A DNA stretch of 45,076 nt from an uncultured Duodenibacillus sp. (lineage in GTDB: Bacteria; Pseudomonadota; Gammaproteobacteria; Burkholderiales; Burkholderiaceae_F): the NCBI GenBank assembly GCA_944390745.1, contig CALXQK010000001.1, positions 1-45,076 of the forward strand. The letters are read 5' to 3'. Each line of letters starts with the position of its first letter. Position 1 is the first letter of the stretch. Position numbers and translations under genes: made by a program. Below, piece after piece: positions 26,893 to 35,804 of the stretch. The notes below the pieces were generated by a model, which was not told where the DNA came from, did not search any database, and worked only from the letters and a program-made list of their open reading frames with translations.

Positions 26893-26909
26893 TGCACTAA
26901 AGAGGTGCA
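26893..26909. promoter_or_regulatory. NtrC-type box (TGCACT-N5-GGTGCA)
   Basis: TGCACT-AAAGA-GGTGCA, embedded in a 19-bp palindrome ending in ATGCAC and GTGCAT. It is very close to the NtrC sites of enterobacterial glnA. Its centre is about 110 bp upstream of the predicted start of the RNA at 27013, a usual enhancer distance, but no sigma54 -24/-12 element is seen between them. Confidence 0.55.
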
Positions 26910-26997
26910 TTCTGCATGGAGTTCTAGAGAGGGCCGTAGGAACACCTAGGGTGATTCACTCAGTAAAAAAAGTAGTGGGTGGACCTAGGGGGAACCC

Positions 26998-27136
26998 TGT
27001 GATAATGTTCGCAGCAACTGCAAAGACAATGCGATGCTCCTCGCGATATTCGCCGTCGGTTTGGTCACCGACAGGCGTGCAGCAGTAAAACCCAAAAAGA
27101 GCTGTCGGTGAAAAGGGAATCACCGGCAGCTCTTTT
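26998..27136 (+). ncRNA. candidate small RNA or attenuator leader with alternative hairpins
   Basis: An extended -10 (TG at 26998-26999, GATAAT 27001-27006) would start a transcript near 27013 that ends at the terminator (27095-27136). Within it segment 1 GTCGGT (27055-27060) can pair with ACCGAC (27067-27072). Segment 2 TCACCGACAG (27065-27074) is perfectly complementary to segment 3 CTGTCGGTGA (27102-27111). Segment 3 is also the arm of the terminator. This is mutually exclusive 1:2, 2:3 and 3:4 pairing, as in attenuators. Two short overlapping ORFs (27029-27088 and 27034-27111) lack ribosome-binding sites. No gene follows for 560 bp, so a stand-alone RNA of about 125 nt is equally likely. 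Confidence 0.5.
27095..27136. terminator. 17-bp bidirectional intrinsic terminator
   Basis: The left arm (27095-27111) pairs with the right arm (27120-27136) over 17 bp, with one G-U pair and an 8-nt loop. On the plus strand it runs into TTTTCTTTT; on the minus strand into TTTTTGGGTTTT. It can therefore end transcripts arriving from either side. Confidence 0.9.
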
Positions 27137-27421
27137 CTTTTGCGGGCCGTGCGGTGCGAGGAAGACCCTGGAGGCAGTCCCGTCGAGGTTCCCGAAACCA
27201 GGACGAAAAGCGGCGCTCCCTGGACGGTGCCGGGCCCCGATGGGGCCGGCATGGCTGACAGACGGCCCCTGAGGGCTCCCTGCAGCGCCTTGAGGCGCCT
27301 TGAGCCCGCCGCGGTCGCGCAGGCGCCCTTGCGGCCGCCGCGGGCGTCGCCTTCGCATTTTTCGAAGCATTTCCTAGCGCAGTTTTGCCTGCGTGCGCCG
27401 ACTTGATGTGCGCCGCTGTCA

Positions 27422-27435
27422 TTGATATGAATCAA
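27422..27435. promoter_or_regulatory. perfect FNR-type box
   Basis: TTGAT-ATGA-ATCAA matches the FNR/ANR consensus TTGATN4ATCAA at all ten positions. No -10 element is clear at the class II distance on either strand, so the regulated transcript is unknown. Confidence 0.5.
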
Positions 27436-27485
27436 TAAAGTGCGTTTATTAAGCCGGCCGAAAATTCAAATGATGGCGCTTAAAA

Positions 27486-27502
27486 TGCACCGAACTGGTG
27501 CA
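27486..27502. promoter_or_regulatory. NtrC-type box (TGCACC-N5-GGTGCA)
   Basis: TGCACC-GAACT-GGTGCA is an exact match to the NtrC consensus and part of the 19-bp palindrome ATGCACC-N5-GGTGCAT (27485-27503). It is centred 66 bp from the FNR-type box. Confidence 0.55.
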
Positions 27503-27696
27503 TATCAGGAAGGCGCGGACGAATTCCACAGGCGCGCAGCCGCCGCGGAGGGCGCGAAAGCGTCCCGGGCTATTGAAATCGTGCGCCGCGGCGCCTGTGC
27601 GCAGGGGCCAGCAGCAAGAAAAATGCGCGGCCCGGAGTGCGCATCCGTAAAATTTGACCCCTGTCCATTTCCACCTTTTGCTGCCTTCAAGTCTTC

Positions 27697-28533
27697 ATGC
27701 CTCAGGACACGCCATTTCAACCCGCATTTCTCACCTCGGCCGCCAACGATCACGTCAAGCGATGGAGGCGGCTTGCCGAGAGCACGCGGGCGGTGAAGAA
27801 GTTTGGATCAACGCTTGCCGAGGGACTGCACCTTGCGCAGGTTGTTGCCGAGCGCCGCGTGCCGGCGCAGGCGGTGATTCTGAGCGAGGCCTGCTCGCGC
27901 GAGGCGCAGGATCTGGCGCGGGCCGTCGTCGAGGCCGCCTCCCAGCCGGGCCGCGCGGCGCGCGTCTACGTTCTGGCGCGCGGCGTCTACGACGACGTCT
28001 GCCCGGTGGAAAACGGCACGGGCATCATGGTTGAGGTGCCCGTGCGCGCCTGCACCCGGCCGGCGCAGGCTCTTGATGTGGATGCCCTTTACCTTGACGG
28101 CGTGCAGGATGCGGGCAATGTGGGCACGCTGATCCGCACGGCGGTTGCGGCGGGCGTCCGGCATATTGCCGCAAGTCCCGACACGGCGGGCTTCTGGACG
28201 CCCAAGGTGCTGCGCGCCGGCATGGGCGCGCACTTTGCCGCGCACCTTTATGAAAACGTTGAGCCCGAGGACCTTCGCGCGATGTTTCGCGGCAGGCGCC
28301 TGGCGGCGGATGCCCGGGGCGGACTTGACCTTTTTCGCACGCCGGGGTGGGAGACAAGCGGCACGGTCTGGATGATGGGCGCCGAGGGGCCCGGGCTCTC
28401 GCAGCGCGCGCTGGCCGTTGCCGACGCGCGGTTTCTCATCGACATCGAGCACGACTGCGAGTCGCTCAATGTCGGCGCCGCCGCGGCCGTCTGTCTTTTT
28501 GAGCAGCGCAGGCGCCGTCTGACGGGCTCCTGA
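27697..28533 (+). CDS. TrmH/SpoU family RNA methyltransferase
   Basis: A 278-residue SPOUT-fold, SAM-dependent RNA 2'-O-methyltransferase. An N-terminal substrate-binding domain (about residues 1-105, beginning ITSAAND-like LTSAANDHVKRWRRL) precedes the catalytic domain with the three SpoU motifs: DGVQDAGNVGTLIRTA (about 131-146), WMMGAEGPGLS (about 225-235) and IEHDCESLNVGAAAAVCLFE (about 249-268). The N-terminal layout fits the RlmB/TrmH-like group that modifies rRNA or tRNA; the exact nucleotide target cannot be told. The ATG at 27697 lacks a clear Shine-Dalgarno sequence. A bidirectional terminator follows. Confidence 0.9.
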   Translation: MPQDTPFQPAFLTSAANDHVKRWRRLAESTRAVKKFGSTLAEGLHLAQVVAERRVPAQAVILSEACSREAQDLARAVVEAASQPGRAARVYVLARGVYDDVCPVENGTGIMVEVPVRACTRPAQALDVDALYLDGVQDAGNVGTLIRTAVAAGVRHIAASPDTAGFWTPKVLRAGMGAHFAAHLYENVEPEDLRAMFRGRRLAADARGGLDLFRTPGWETSGTVWMMGAEGPGLSQRALAVADARFLIDIEHDCESLNVGAAAAVCLFEQRRRRLTGS

Positions 28534-28559
28534 CCGGGGCCCGCCGTCCGGCAGAAGAG

Positions 28560-28595
28560 AACAAGGCGCCCCGGCCTGGTCCGGGGCGCCTTGTT
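28560..28595. terminator. bidirectional terminator between RNA methyltransferase and NSS transporter
   Basis: AACAAGGCGCCCCGG (28560-28574) pairs with CCGGGGCGCCTTGTT (28581-28595), a 15-bp stem with a 6-nt loop. The T-rich outer ends work on both strands for the two converging genes. Confidence 0.85.
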
Positions 28596-28636
28596 TGAAG
28601 GGGAAGCGTTGAAGGGGGAGCGTCTTGCCCGGGGCC

Positions 28637-29968
28637 CTAGATGAGCCCGGTGATGAGAACCGCGAGAATGAGCAGCGGGCAGGCGATCGTGATCATCAGG
28701 CGAAAGCCCTGCAGGGTGGAGTTCGAGGCATTGCTCCCCGAGCGGATTTCCTCGCGCAGAAGCGGCCAGGCCTTGTAGCCCGCGAGCGCGCAGACCACAA
28801 GTCCGCCGATCGGCAGCGACAGGTTGCTCGTGAAGAAGTCGAAGTTGTCGAACACCGTGCGGCCGAGGATCTTGAAGTCGGCCAGCGGCCCGAAGCTCAG
28901 GCCGCAGAAGCTGCCGACGACGAGCATGGCAAGCGAGGCAAGAACCACGGCGCGGATGCGCGTCATCGACCAGCGGTCGACCATGAAGGCCACCACGAGC
29001 TCAAGCAGCGACACGGAGCTGGTAATGGCGGCCACCACGAGGCACACGTAGAAGGCCACGGCAAAGAGCTGCCCCATCGGCAGCTGCGCAAAGACCGCGG
29101 GCATCGTCAGGAAGGTCAGCCCGGGGCCCGCCGAGGGGTTGAGGTTGAAGGCGAACACGGCGGGCATGATCATCAGTCCGCCCAGAATGGAGGCGATGGT
29201 CGCCAGAAACGTAATCCAGGCGCAGCCGCTGATGAGGTTGGTATTCCTCGGCAGGTACGAGCCGTAGGTGAGCATGCAGCCGCAGCCCACGCACAGGCTG
29301 AAGAACATGAAGCCCATCGCGGCCAGAAGCCCCTCCCAGCTGAAGGCCTCGGGCGACCACTTGAAGAGGTACTCCAGTCCGCGCTCGGCGCCGTCGATCG
29401 TGACGCCGCGCACGATGACGACGATCACGAGCACGAAGAGCAGGGGCATGAGCACCTTGCTGATGCGCTCAATTCCCTTGCTGATGTCGTAGGCGACGAC
29501 CCAGGCGGTCAGAAACAGAAAGAGCGCCTGATAGCCGATGGCGATGTAGGGGTTGGAGACCAGCGCCCCGAAGTGGGCGTTGAGCTGCGACTCGTCGGCC
29601 ACGAGGCCGTTGCCGAGCATGGCGTCGATCATGTAGGAGAGCGTCCAGCCTCCGATGGCCGAGTAAAAGCACAGCACGCAGAATCCGGTAAGCACGCCCA
29701 GGTAGCCCCACACCGCCCAGCTGCGTCCGCCGATGCGCGTATAGGCCGAGACGATGTCGCCCTTGCCCGAGCGGCCGATGGCGATCTCGGCGATCAGAAG
29801 CGCCAGTCCCACCGTGAAGGAGAGAATGACGTAGGGAAACATGAAGACGCTGCCGCCGTTTGTTCCGGCCAGATAGGGGAACTTCCAGATGGCGCCCAGC
29901 CCGACGGCGGCGCCCGCACTTGCCAGAATGAATCCCACCCGGCTCTTCCAATTGCTTCTATCGGCCAT
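28637..29968 (-). CDS. neurotransmitter:sodium symporter (NSS/SNF) family transporter, copy 1
   Basis: A 443-residue inner-membrane Na+-coupled transporter with about eleven or twelve hydrophobic helices. The family signature GFILASAGAAVGLGAIWKFP and LAGTNGGSVF occupies residues 12-41, the unwound helix 1 where bacterial members such as LeuT and Tyt1 bind sodium and substrate. Further family segments are GGWTLSYMID (about 106-115) and FFSLCVGCGCMLTYGSYLP (about 222-240). Substrates of bacterial members are amino acids, indole or tyrosine; none can be assigned here. GGGAGG precedes the ATG at 29968. It lies 96 bp downstream of a close paralogue. Confidence 0.92.
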   Translation of the reverse strand: MADRSNWKSRVGFILASAGAAVGLGAIWKFPYLAGTNGGSVFMFPYVILSFTVGLALLIAEIAIGRSGKGDIVSAYTRIGGRSWAVWGYLGVLTGFCVLCFYSAIGGWTLSYMIDAMLGNGLVADESQLNAHFGALVSNPYIAIGYQALFLFLTAWVVAYDISKGIERISKVLMPLLFVLVIVVIVRGVTIDGAERGLEYLFKWSPEAFSWEGLLAAMGFMFFSLCVGCGCMLTYGSYLPRNTNLISGCAWITFLATIASILGGLMIMPAVFAFNLNPSAGPGLTFLTMPAVFAQLPMGQLFAVAFYVCLVVAAITSSVSLLELVVAFMVDRWSMTRIRAVVLASLAMLVVGSFCGLSFGPLADFKILGRTVFDNFDFFTSNLSLPIGGLVVCALAGYKAWPLLREEIRSGSNASNSTLQGFRLMITIACPLLILAVLITGLI

Positions 29969-30064
29969 GGGGCCTCCCTTTGCCTTTTACTTTTATTGTC
30001 GTCTTGTTGTCAGCCGGCCGAATGAAGGAAACTCACCGCGCGCCCGGTCCCGGGCGCGTCCGGG

Positions 30065-31399
30065 TCAGATGCCCGTGGCGATCACGACCACCACCAGCGC
30101 CGGCGCAAGAATTCTAAGCGAGAAGCAAATGAAGCGATTGAGGGCTTTTGGGTAGGTGCGCACCAGATTGATCTGCTTTTCGGTTCTGTTCCAGGCGACC
30201 CAACCCGCGAGAATGGCCACGGCAAGGCCCCCGACGGGCATCGTGACGTTGGTGCAGATGTAGTCGAGGAAGTCAAAGAGGATCCGCCCGCCGATCGTAT
30301 ATTCGCTGCCCGCGCCGAATGACAGCGCCGAGAGGCCGCCCACGAAAAAGAGCGAGACGTAGCAAAGCGCCGTGGCGCGCCCGCGCGTCAGGCCCCACTC
30401 GTGCTGCAGATAGGCAACGACCACCTCAAGCAGCGAGACCGCGCTGGTGAGCGCGGCCACCACCAGGCAGATGTTGAAGAACACGGCCGCGACGGCGCCG
30501 AAGGGAATCTGCGAAAACACCAGGGGCACGGTGACGAAGACCAGACCCGGACCCGCATTGGGATCCTGGCCGAGCGCAAACACCGCGGGCATGATCATCA
30601 GTCCGGCAAGAATCGAGGCCTGGATGGCAAGGTACGAGATCCAGAGCGAGGAGTTGGGAATGTCGGTGTTGTTGGGAAGGTAGGCGCCGTAGGTCACCAT
30701 GATTCCGCACCCGATTGAGAGCGAAAAGAACGTAAAGCCCATGGCGTTGAGGATGTTTTCAAGCGTCACCGACGAGAGATCGAGCTTGAAGAGAAACTCC
30801 AGCCCGATCCCGGCCCCGGGCAGCGTGACCGAGCGGATGATGATGAGAATCATCAGGATGAAGAGCGTGGGCATGAGGTACTTGGCCACACGCTCAATGC
30901 CCTTGACGACGCCGAGCGCAATCACCCCGCAGGTCATCGACAGAAAGATGAAGTGCCAGGCGAGGTTGACCGGGCCGTTGGTGACCAGCGCCTCGAAGTT
31001 GGCCGACAGGATCTTGGGATCGTTGGTGACGAGCCGGCCGATGACGCTGTCAAGAAGATACTTTATGCACCAGCCTCCAACCACGCTGTAGTAGGAGAGG
31101 ATGATGTAGCTTGAGAGCACCGTGAAGCTGCCGAGCACGGCAAAGACCGGACCGCCGGTCACCTTGAGCGCGTGCATGGCCGAGCCGCGTCCGCTGCGGC
31201 CGACGGCAAGCTCGGCAATGAGCAGCACGATGCCGATCGTGAAGGTAAAGAAGATGTAGGGGATGATGAAGGCCGCGCCGCCGTTGGTGCCGGCCCAGAA
31301 CGGAAACTTCCAGATGGCGCCGAGGCCGATGGCCGAGCCCGCCCCGGCCAGAATGAAGCCGATGCGCGAGCCCCATTGGGTGCTGCTGTTGGTGGACAT
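30065..31399 (-). CDS. neurotransmitter:sodium symporter (NSS/SNF) family transporter, copy 2
   Basis: A 444-residue paralogue of the gene at 28637-29968, with the same helix order: GFILAGAGSAIGLGAIWKFP near residue 13, AGTNGGAAF, GGWCIKYLLD, and FFSLSIGCGIMVTYGAYLP. The start at 31399 places the helix 1 signature at the same depth as in copy 1; the frame is open upstream but without family similarity or a ribosome-binding site. It is first in a tandem pair, with a GC-rich hairpin (about 30040-30060) between the genes. Two NtrC-type boxes lie 175-245 bp upstream of the start codon, which would fit nitrogen-controlled amino-acid uptake (inference). Confidence 0.92.
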   Translation of the reverse strand: MSTNSSTQWGSRIGFILAGAGSAIGLGAIWKFPFWAGTNGGAAFIIPYIFFTFTIGIVLLIAELAVGRSGRGSAMHALKVTGGPVFAVLGSFTVLSSYIILSYYSVVGGWCIKYLLDSVIGRLVTNDPKILSANFEALVTNGPVNLAWHFIFLSMTCGVIALGVVKGIERVAKYLMPTLFILMILIIIRSVTLPGAGIGLEFLFKLDLSSVTLENILNAMGFTFFSLSIGCGIMVTYGAYLPNNTDIPNSSLWISYLAIQASILAGLMIMPAVFALGQDPNAGPGLVFVTVPLVFSQIPFGAVAAVFFNICLVVAALTSAVSLLEVVVAYLQHEWGLTRGRATALCYVSLFFVGGLSALSFGAGSEYTIGGRILFDFLDYICTNVTMPVGGLAVAILAGWVAWNRTEKQINLVRTYPKALNRFICFSLRILAPALVVVVIATGI

Positions 31400-31574
31400 G
31401 AATGCTGCGGGTGGTGTGCGCAGAAATGGGCCGGCGACTGTCTCGGGCAACGCCCGGAGCGTGCGGTTCGCCTGACGCTGCCCGCTCACGGGATCTGCGG
31501 CTGAAGGGGCTTGAAGAAAAGCCCCGGGTCGAAACAAAGGAGAAAGCTTAGCAGTTTCGATTCAATCTGAAAAA

Positions 31575-31591
31575 TGCACTCTTTTTGTGCA
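31575..31591. promoter_or_regulatory. NtrC-type box (TGCACT-N5-TGTGCA)
   Basis: TGCACT-CTTTT-TGTGCA matches the NtrC consensus except for one base of the right arm. Its centre is 53 bp from the next box. Confidence 0.45.
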
Positions 31592-31627
31592 GGAAAGCCC
31601 GGATCGTCGGCCTGGAGAAATCCGAAG

Positions 31628-31644
31628 TGCATCGTTTCGGTGCA
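31628..31644. promoter_or_regulatory. NtrC-type box (TGCATC-N5-GGTGCA)
   Basis: TGCATC-GTTTC-GGTGCA matches the NtrC consensus except for one base of the left arm. It is spaced five helical turns from the box at 31575-31591, as expected for cooperating NtrC dimers. Confidence 0.45.
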
Positions 31645-31857
31645 GCCGGCTGCCGCAGGCCGCTCTTGACCCCCTGCTGCAGCGGACTTTGGGCGCGGCC
31701 GGCGGCCCGGGGTCGCGCGTGCAAAACCCGGTCTGCGGGGCTGCGTTGAGAGGGAAGGGGCGGGAGGCGGCCTGACGGAGACCTCAAAACAGCTTAGGAC
31801 AAAGCACTTAGAAAGTTTGACAAAAGGCGCAAGAACGTTCGCGAAGCGCGTTTTTCA

Positions 31858-31898
31858 TGGCGGCGGCTTTGCCCGCGGCCGCGGCGATTTGCTACATT
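31858..31898 (+). promoter_or_regulatory. candidate ilvB promoter(s): sigma54-like and sigma70-like elements
   Basis: A sigma70-like pair is TTGCCC (31869-31874) and TACATT (31893-31898), spaced 18 bp. Overlapping it, TGGC (31858-31861) and TTGC (31869-31872) give the GG-N10-GC layout of a sigma54 -24/-12 element, although the ACG of the -24 consensus is missing. In GC-rich DNA the latter may be chance. Confidence 0.35.
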
Positions 31899-31951
31899 GC
31901 CCCGCATGCCGCGATTCATGCATACCAAGGCACGCGGCATCCCTTCGGGTG

Positions 31952-31971
31952 CTGTCTGTTACCGCAGACAG
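31952..31971 (+). promoter_or_regulatory. hairpin in the ilvB leader
   Basis: CTGTCTG (31952-31958) pairs with CAGACAG (31965-31971) around a 6-nt loop. Just before it CCCTTCGGG forms a short UUCG-type hairpin. No T run follows, so a structural or regulatory leader element is more likely than a terminator. Confidence 0.4.
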
Positions 31972-32150
31972 TTGCGGCGAACGGTTCCGCTTCCGGGACT
32001 TGCTGAAGTCACCGTCAATGCTCACGCCAGCCGCTCATGCAGATCATGAGGACCTTTGCGCCGAAATAGGCATTTTCGGCTGCCCCTGCCTCTGTCATTC
32101 ACCCGTTCGGGCCGTCTTGGGATTTCGCTGTTGATGAGGAATCCAGATTC

Positions 32151-33893
32151 ATGCAAACCAATGATCCGGCTGCAGCGGCCGAGGAAATGACGGGCGCGCG
32201 CATGGTCGTCGAGGCGCTTCACGCCGAGGGCGTCAAGCACGTGTTCGGGTATCCGGGCGGCTCGGTTCTGCCGCTTTACGATGAAATCTACCGGCAGGAC
32301 TACTTCGAGCACATTCTCGTACGCCATGAGCAGGCGGCCGTTCACGCCGCCGACGCCTATTCGCGTTCAACGCACGACATCGGCGTGGCGATCGTCACCT
32401 CCGGTCCCGGCGCCACGAACGCCGTCACGGGCATTGCCACGGCCTATGCCGACAGCATCCCGCTCATCGTCATCTCAGGCCAGGTCGGAACCAGCCTCAT
32501 CGGCACGGACGCCTTTCAGGAATGCGACACGGTGGGCATCACCCGGCCGTGCGTCAAGCACAACTTCCTTGTCAAGGACGTCCGCGATCTTGCGTTCGTG
32601 CTCAAGAAGGCCTTCTACATCGCCCGCTCCGGCCGCCCCGGTCCCGTCCTGATCGACCTGCCCAAGGACGTGCAGTGCGCCCGGGCGCCCTTTGTCTACC
32701 CTGAAAAGGTCGACATTCCGAGCTACCGTCCGGTGCTCAAGGGCCACTCGGGCCAGATCAAGAAGGCCCTGCAGGTTCTGATGAACGCCCGGCGTCCGCT
32801 CATTCTCGTGGGCGGTGGCGCGGTGAGCTCGAACGCCTCGGAGCTCGTCAACGCCTTTGTCGGGCGGCTCGGCTATCCGGTGGTCTGCACCCTCATGGGA
32901 CTCGGGGCCTTCCGGGCAAGCGACGAAAAGTACCTGGGCCTTGTCGGCATGCACGGCACCTATGAGGCCAACATGGCCATGCAGCACAGCGACTGCGTGA
33001 TGGCCATCGGCGCGCGGTTTGACGACCGCGTGATCGGCAATCCGCGCGACTTCGAGCACATCGCGCGCCAGGTGATCCAGATCGACGTGGATCCGAGCTC
33101 GATTTCCAAGTGCGTGCACACGACCGTGCCCATCGTGGGCGACGTGCGCGAGGTGCTCGGCGAATTCCTGCGCCAGATGACCGAGCACGGCGAGGCGGCT
33201 GATTCCGGCCGCACCGAAGCCTGGAGGGCGCAGATCGACAAGTGGCGCGCCAAGAAGTGCCTTGCCTACAAGGCTGACCCCGCCGCGCCCATCAAGCCGC
33301 AGGCGGTGATCGAGCGCGTGCAGGCCCGTGCGGGCGCGGGCGCGTACTTCACGACCGACGTGGGCGAGCACCAGATGTGGGCGGCGCAGTACCTCAAGCT
33401 CGACGAGCCGCGGCACTGGATGACAAGCGGCGGTCTGGGCACCATGGGCTACGGCTTTCCGGCCGCCTGCGGGGCCTGCGTGGCGCATCCCGGATCCCCG
33501 GTGGTGTGCTTCACCGGCGACGGCTCGATTCAGATGAACATCCAGGAGCTCGGCACGGCCAAGCAGTACGGGCTTGCTCCCAAGATCTTTCTTTTCAACA
33601 ATGCCTACCTCGGGATGGTCGCCGTCTGGCAGCGCGCCTACTACGGCGGACGCATGTCGGAGTCGGTGATGGAGGTGCAGCCTGACTTTGTGAAGCTCGT
33701 TGAGAGCTACGGTCACGTGGGGCTTCGCGCGACCACGTACGAGGAGCTCGATGAGGCCATCGAGCTTGCCTTCGGCCGCTACAAGGACGAGCTTGTCTTC
33801 ATCGACGTGCACATTGAGCGCGCCGAACCCGTGCTGCCCATGGTCGGCCCCGGGCAGGGCCTTGCCGAAATGGTTCTTGCCGAGGAGGATTGA
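32151..33893 (+). CDS. ilvB: acetolactate synthase large subunit
   Basis: A 580-residue ThDP/FAD enzyme, the catalytic subunit of acetohydroxyacid synthase, which makes 2-acetolactate and 2-aceto-2-hydroxybutyrate for valine, leucine and isoleucine. It has VFGYPGGSVLPLYDEI (31-46), the ThDP-activating Glu E60 in VRHEQAAVHAADAY, the FAD/beta domain (about 200-345), and the ThDP/Mg motif GDGSIQMN at 456-463 with FLFNN about 25 residues later. The length is typical of the biosynthetic form. AGGA lies ten bases before the ATG. It opens ilvBNC, with the small subunit 2 bp downstream. Confidence 0.97.
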   Translation: MQTNDPAAAAEEMTGARMVVEALHAEGVKHVFGYPGGSVLPLYDEIYRQDYFEHILVRHEQAAVHAADAYSRSTHDIGVAIVTSGPGATNAVTGIATAYADSIPLIVISGQVGTSLIGTDAFQECDTVGITRPCVKHNFLVKDVRDLAFVLKKAFYIARSGRPGPVLIDLPKDVQCARAPFVYPEKVDIPSYRPVLKGHSGQIKKALQVLMNARRPLILVGGGAVSSNASELVNAFVGRLGYPVVCTLMGLGAFRASDEKYLGLVGMHGTYEANMAMQHSDCVMAIGARFDDRVIGNPRDFEHIARQVIQIDVDPSSISKCVHTTVPIVGDVREVLGEFLRQMTEHGEAADSGRTEAWRAQIDKWRAKKCLAYKADPAAPIKPQAVIERVQARAGAGAYFTTDVGEHQMWAAQYLKLDEPRHWMTSGGLGTMGYGFPAACGACVAHPGSPVVCFTGDGSIQMNIQELGTAKQYGLAPKIFLFNNAYLGMVAVWQRAYYGGRMSESVMEVQPDFVKLVESYGHVGLRATTYEELDEAIELAFGRYKDELVFIDVHIERAEPVLPMVGPGQGLAEMVLAEED

Positions 33894-33895
33894 AC

Positions 33896-35502
<1,607 letters not shown>

Positions 35503-35804
35503 TCGAGCGTGCGTGCGGGGGAGTCTCCCGCACGGCGCGTCCCGGAAGCAGCGCCTCCGTCGTCCGGACATTGTCGCGGCGGCGGCGTTGCGCAGCAAAA
35601 AAATGAAGAGCGGAACGCGTTGAAGCAGTCTCTGAAGGGCAGGGGAACGCCCGCCAGGTTCCTCAAGCGGCCGGCCCGGCGCCCTGAAGTCATCTTCAGG
35701 TCCGCCGCGGCGGCTGTTTTTTTGTCGGCAGAGCCCTGATCATCCTGCGGGCGCCGTGTTGGGAATGGGGAAAGGGACGCCGCAGGCGGTGCGGCCCGGG
35801 GGCG
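35503..35804. other. intergenic region after ilvC
   Basis: 302 bp. It holds a hairpin GTGCGGG/CCCGCAC soon after the ilvC stop codon (about 35513-35533), GC-rich sequence with A-runs near 35597, and a compound terminator at 35683-35723. No gene is seen. Confidence 0.5.
35683..35723 (+). terminator. compound terminator of the ilvBNC operon
   Basis: CCTGAAG (35683-35689) pairs with CTTCAGG (35694-35700). It is followed at once by the self-complementary CCGCCGCGGCGG (35702-35713) and seven T (35717-35723). Confidence 0.65.

Larger units (their letters stand above)
26658..27696. other. 1-kb regulatory intergenic region without a convincing gene
   Basis: Between the divergent acyl-CoA synthetase and RNA methyltransferase genes lie, in order: an NtrC-type box (26893-26909); two CCTAGG hexamers (26945-26950 and 26983-26988) around an A-rich core; an extended -10 (26998-27006); a multi-segment hairpin region ending in a bidirectional terminator (27055-27136); about 280 bp of GC-rich sequence; an FNR-type box (27422-27435); and a second NtrC-type box (27486-27502). 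ORFs here lack ribosome-binding sites and recognisable domains. I did not recognise tmRNA, RNase P RNA, 4.5S or 6S RNA. Confidence 0.6.
31400..32150. other. divergent control region between NSS copy 2 and ilvB
   Basis: 751 bp without a credible gene. From left: a hairpin GGGGCTT/AAGCCCC (31506-31525), two NtrC-type boxes (31575-31591, 31628-31644), a TTGACA (31817-31822) without a good partner, a sigma54-like GG-N10-GC element overlapping a sigma70-like pair (31858-31898), and leader hairpins (around 31938-31950 and 31952-31971). A 47-codon ORF at 31906 has no ribosome-binding site and no excess of Ile, Leu or Val codons. Confidence 0.5.

Noticed and set aside
27140-27406. 88-residue plus-strand ORF after the terminator
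   Set aside because: No ribosome-binding site, Pro/Arg-rich shadow composition, no motif.
26956-27435. 159-residue minus-strand ORF in the 1-kb gap
   Set aside because: Lacks a ribosome-binding site, runs through a strong terminator, and its composition looks random. The non-coding elements explain the region better.
31906-32049. 47-codon ORF as a branched-chain leader peptide for ilvBNC
   Set aside because: It begins at the predicted transcription start without a ribosome-binding site and is not enriched in Ile, Leu or Val codons.
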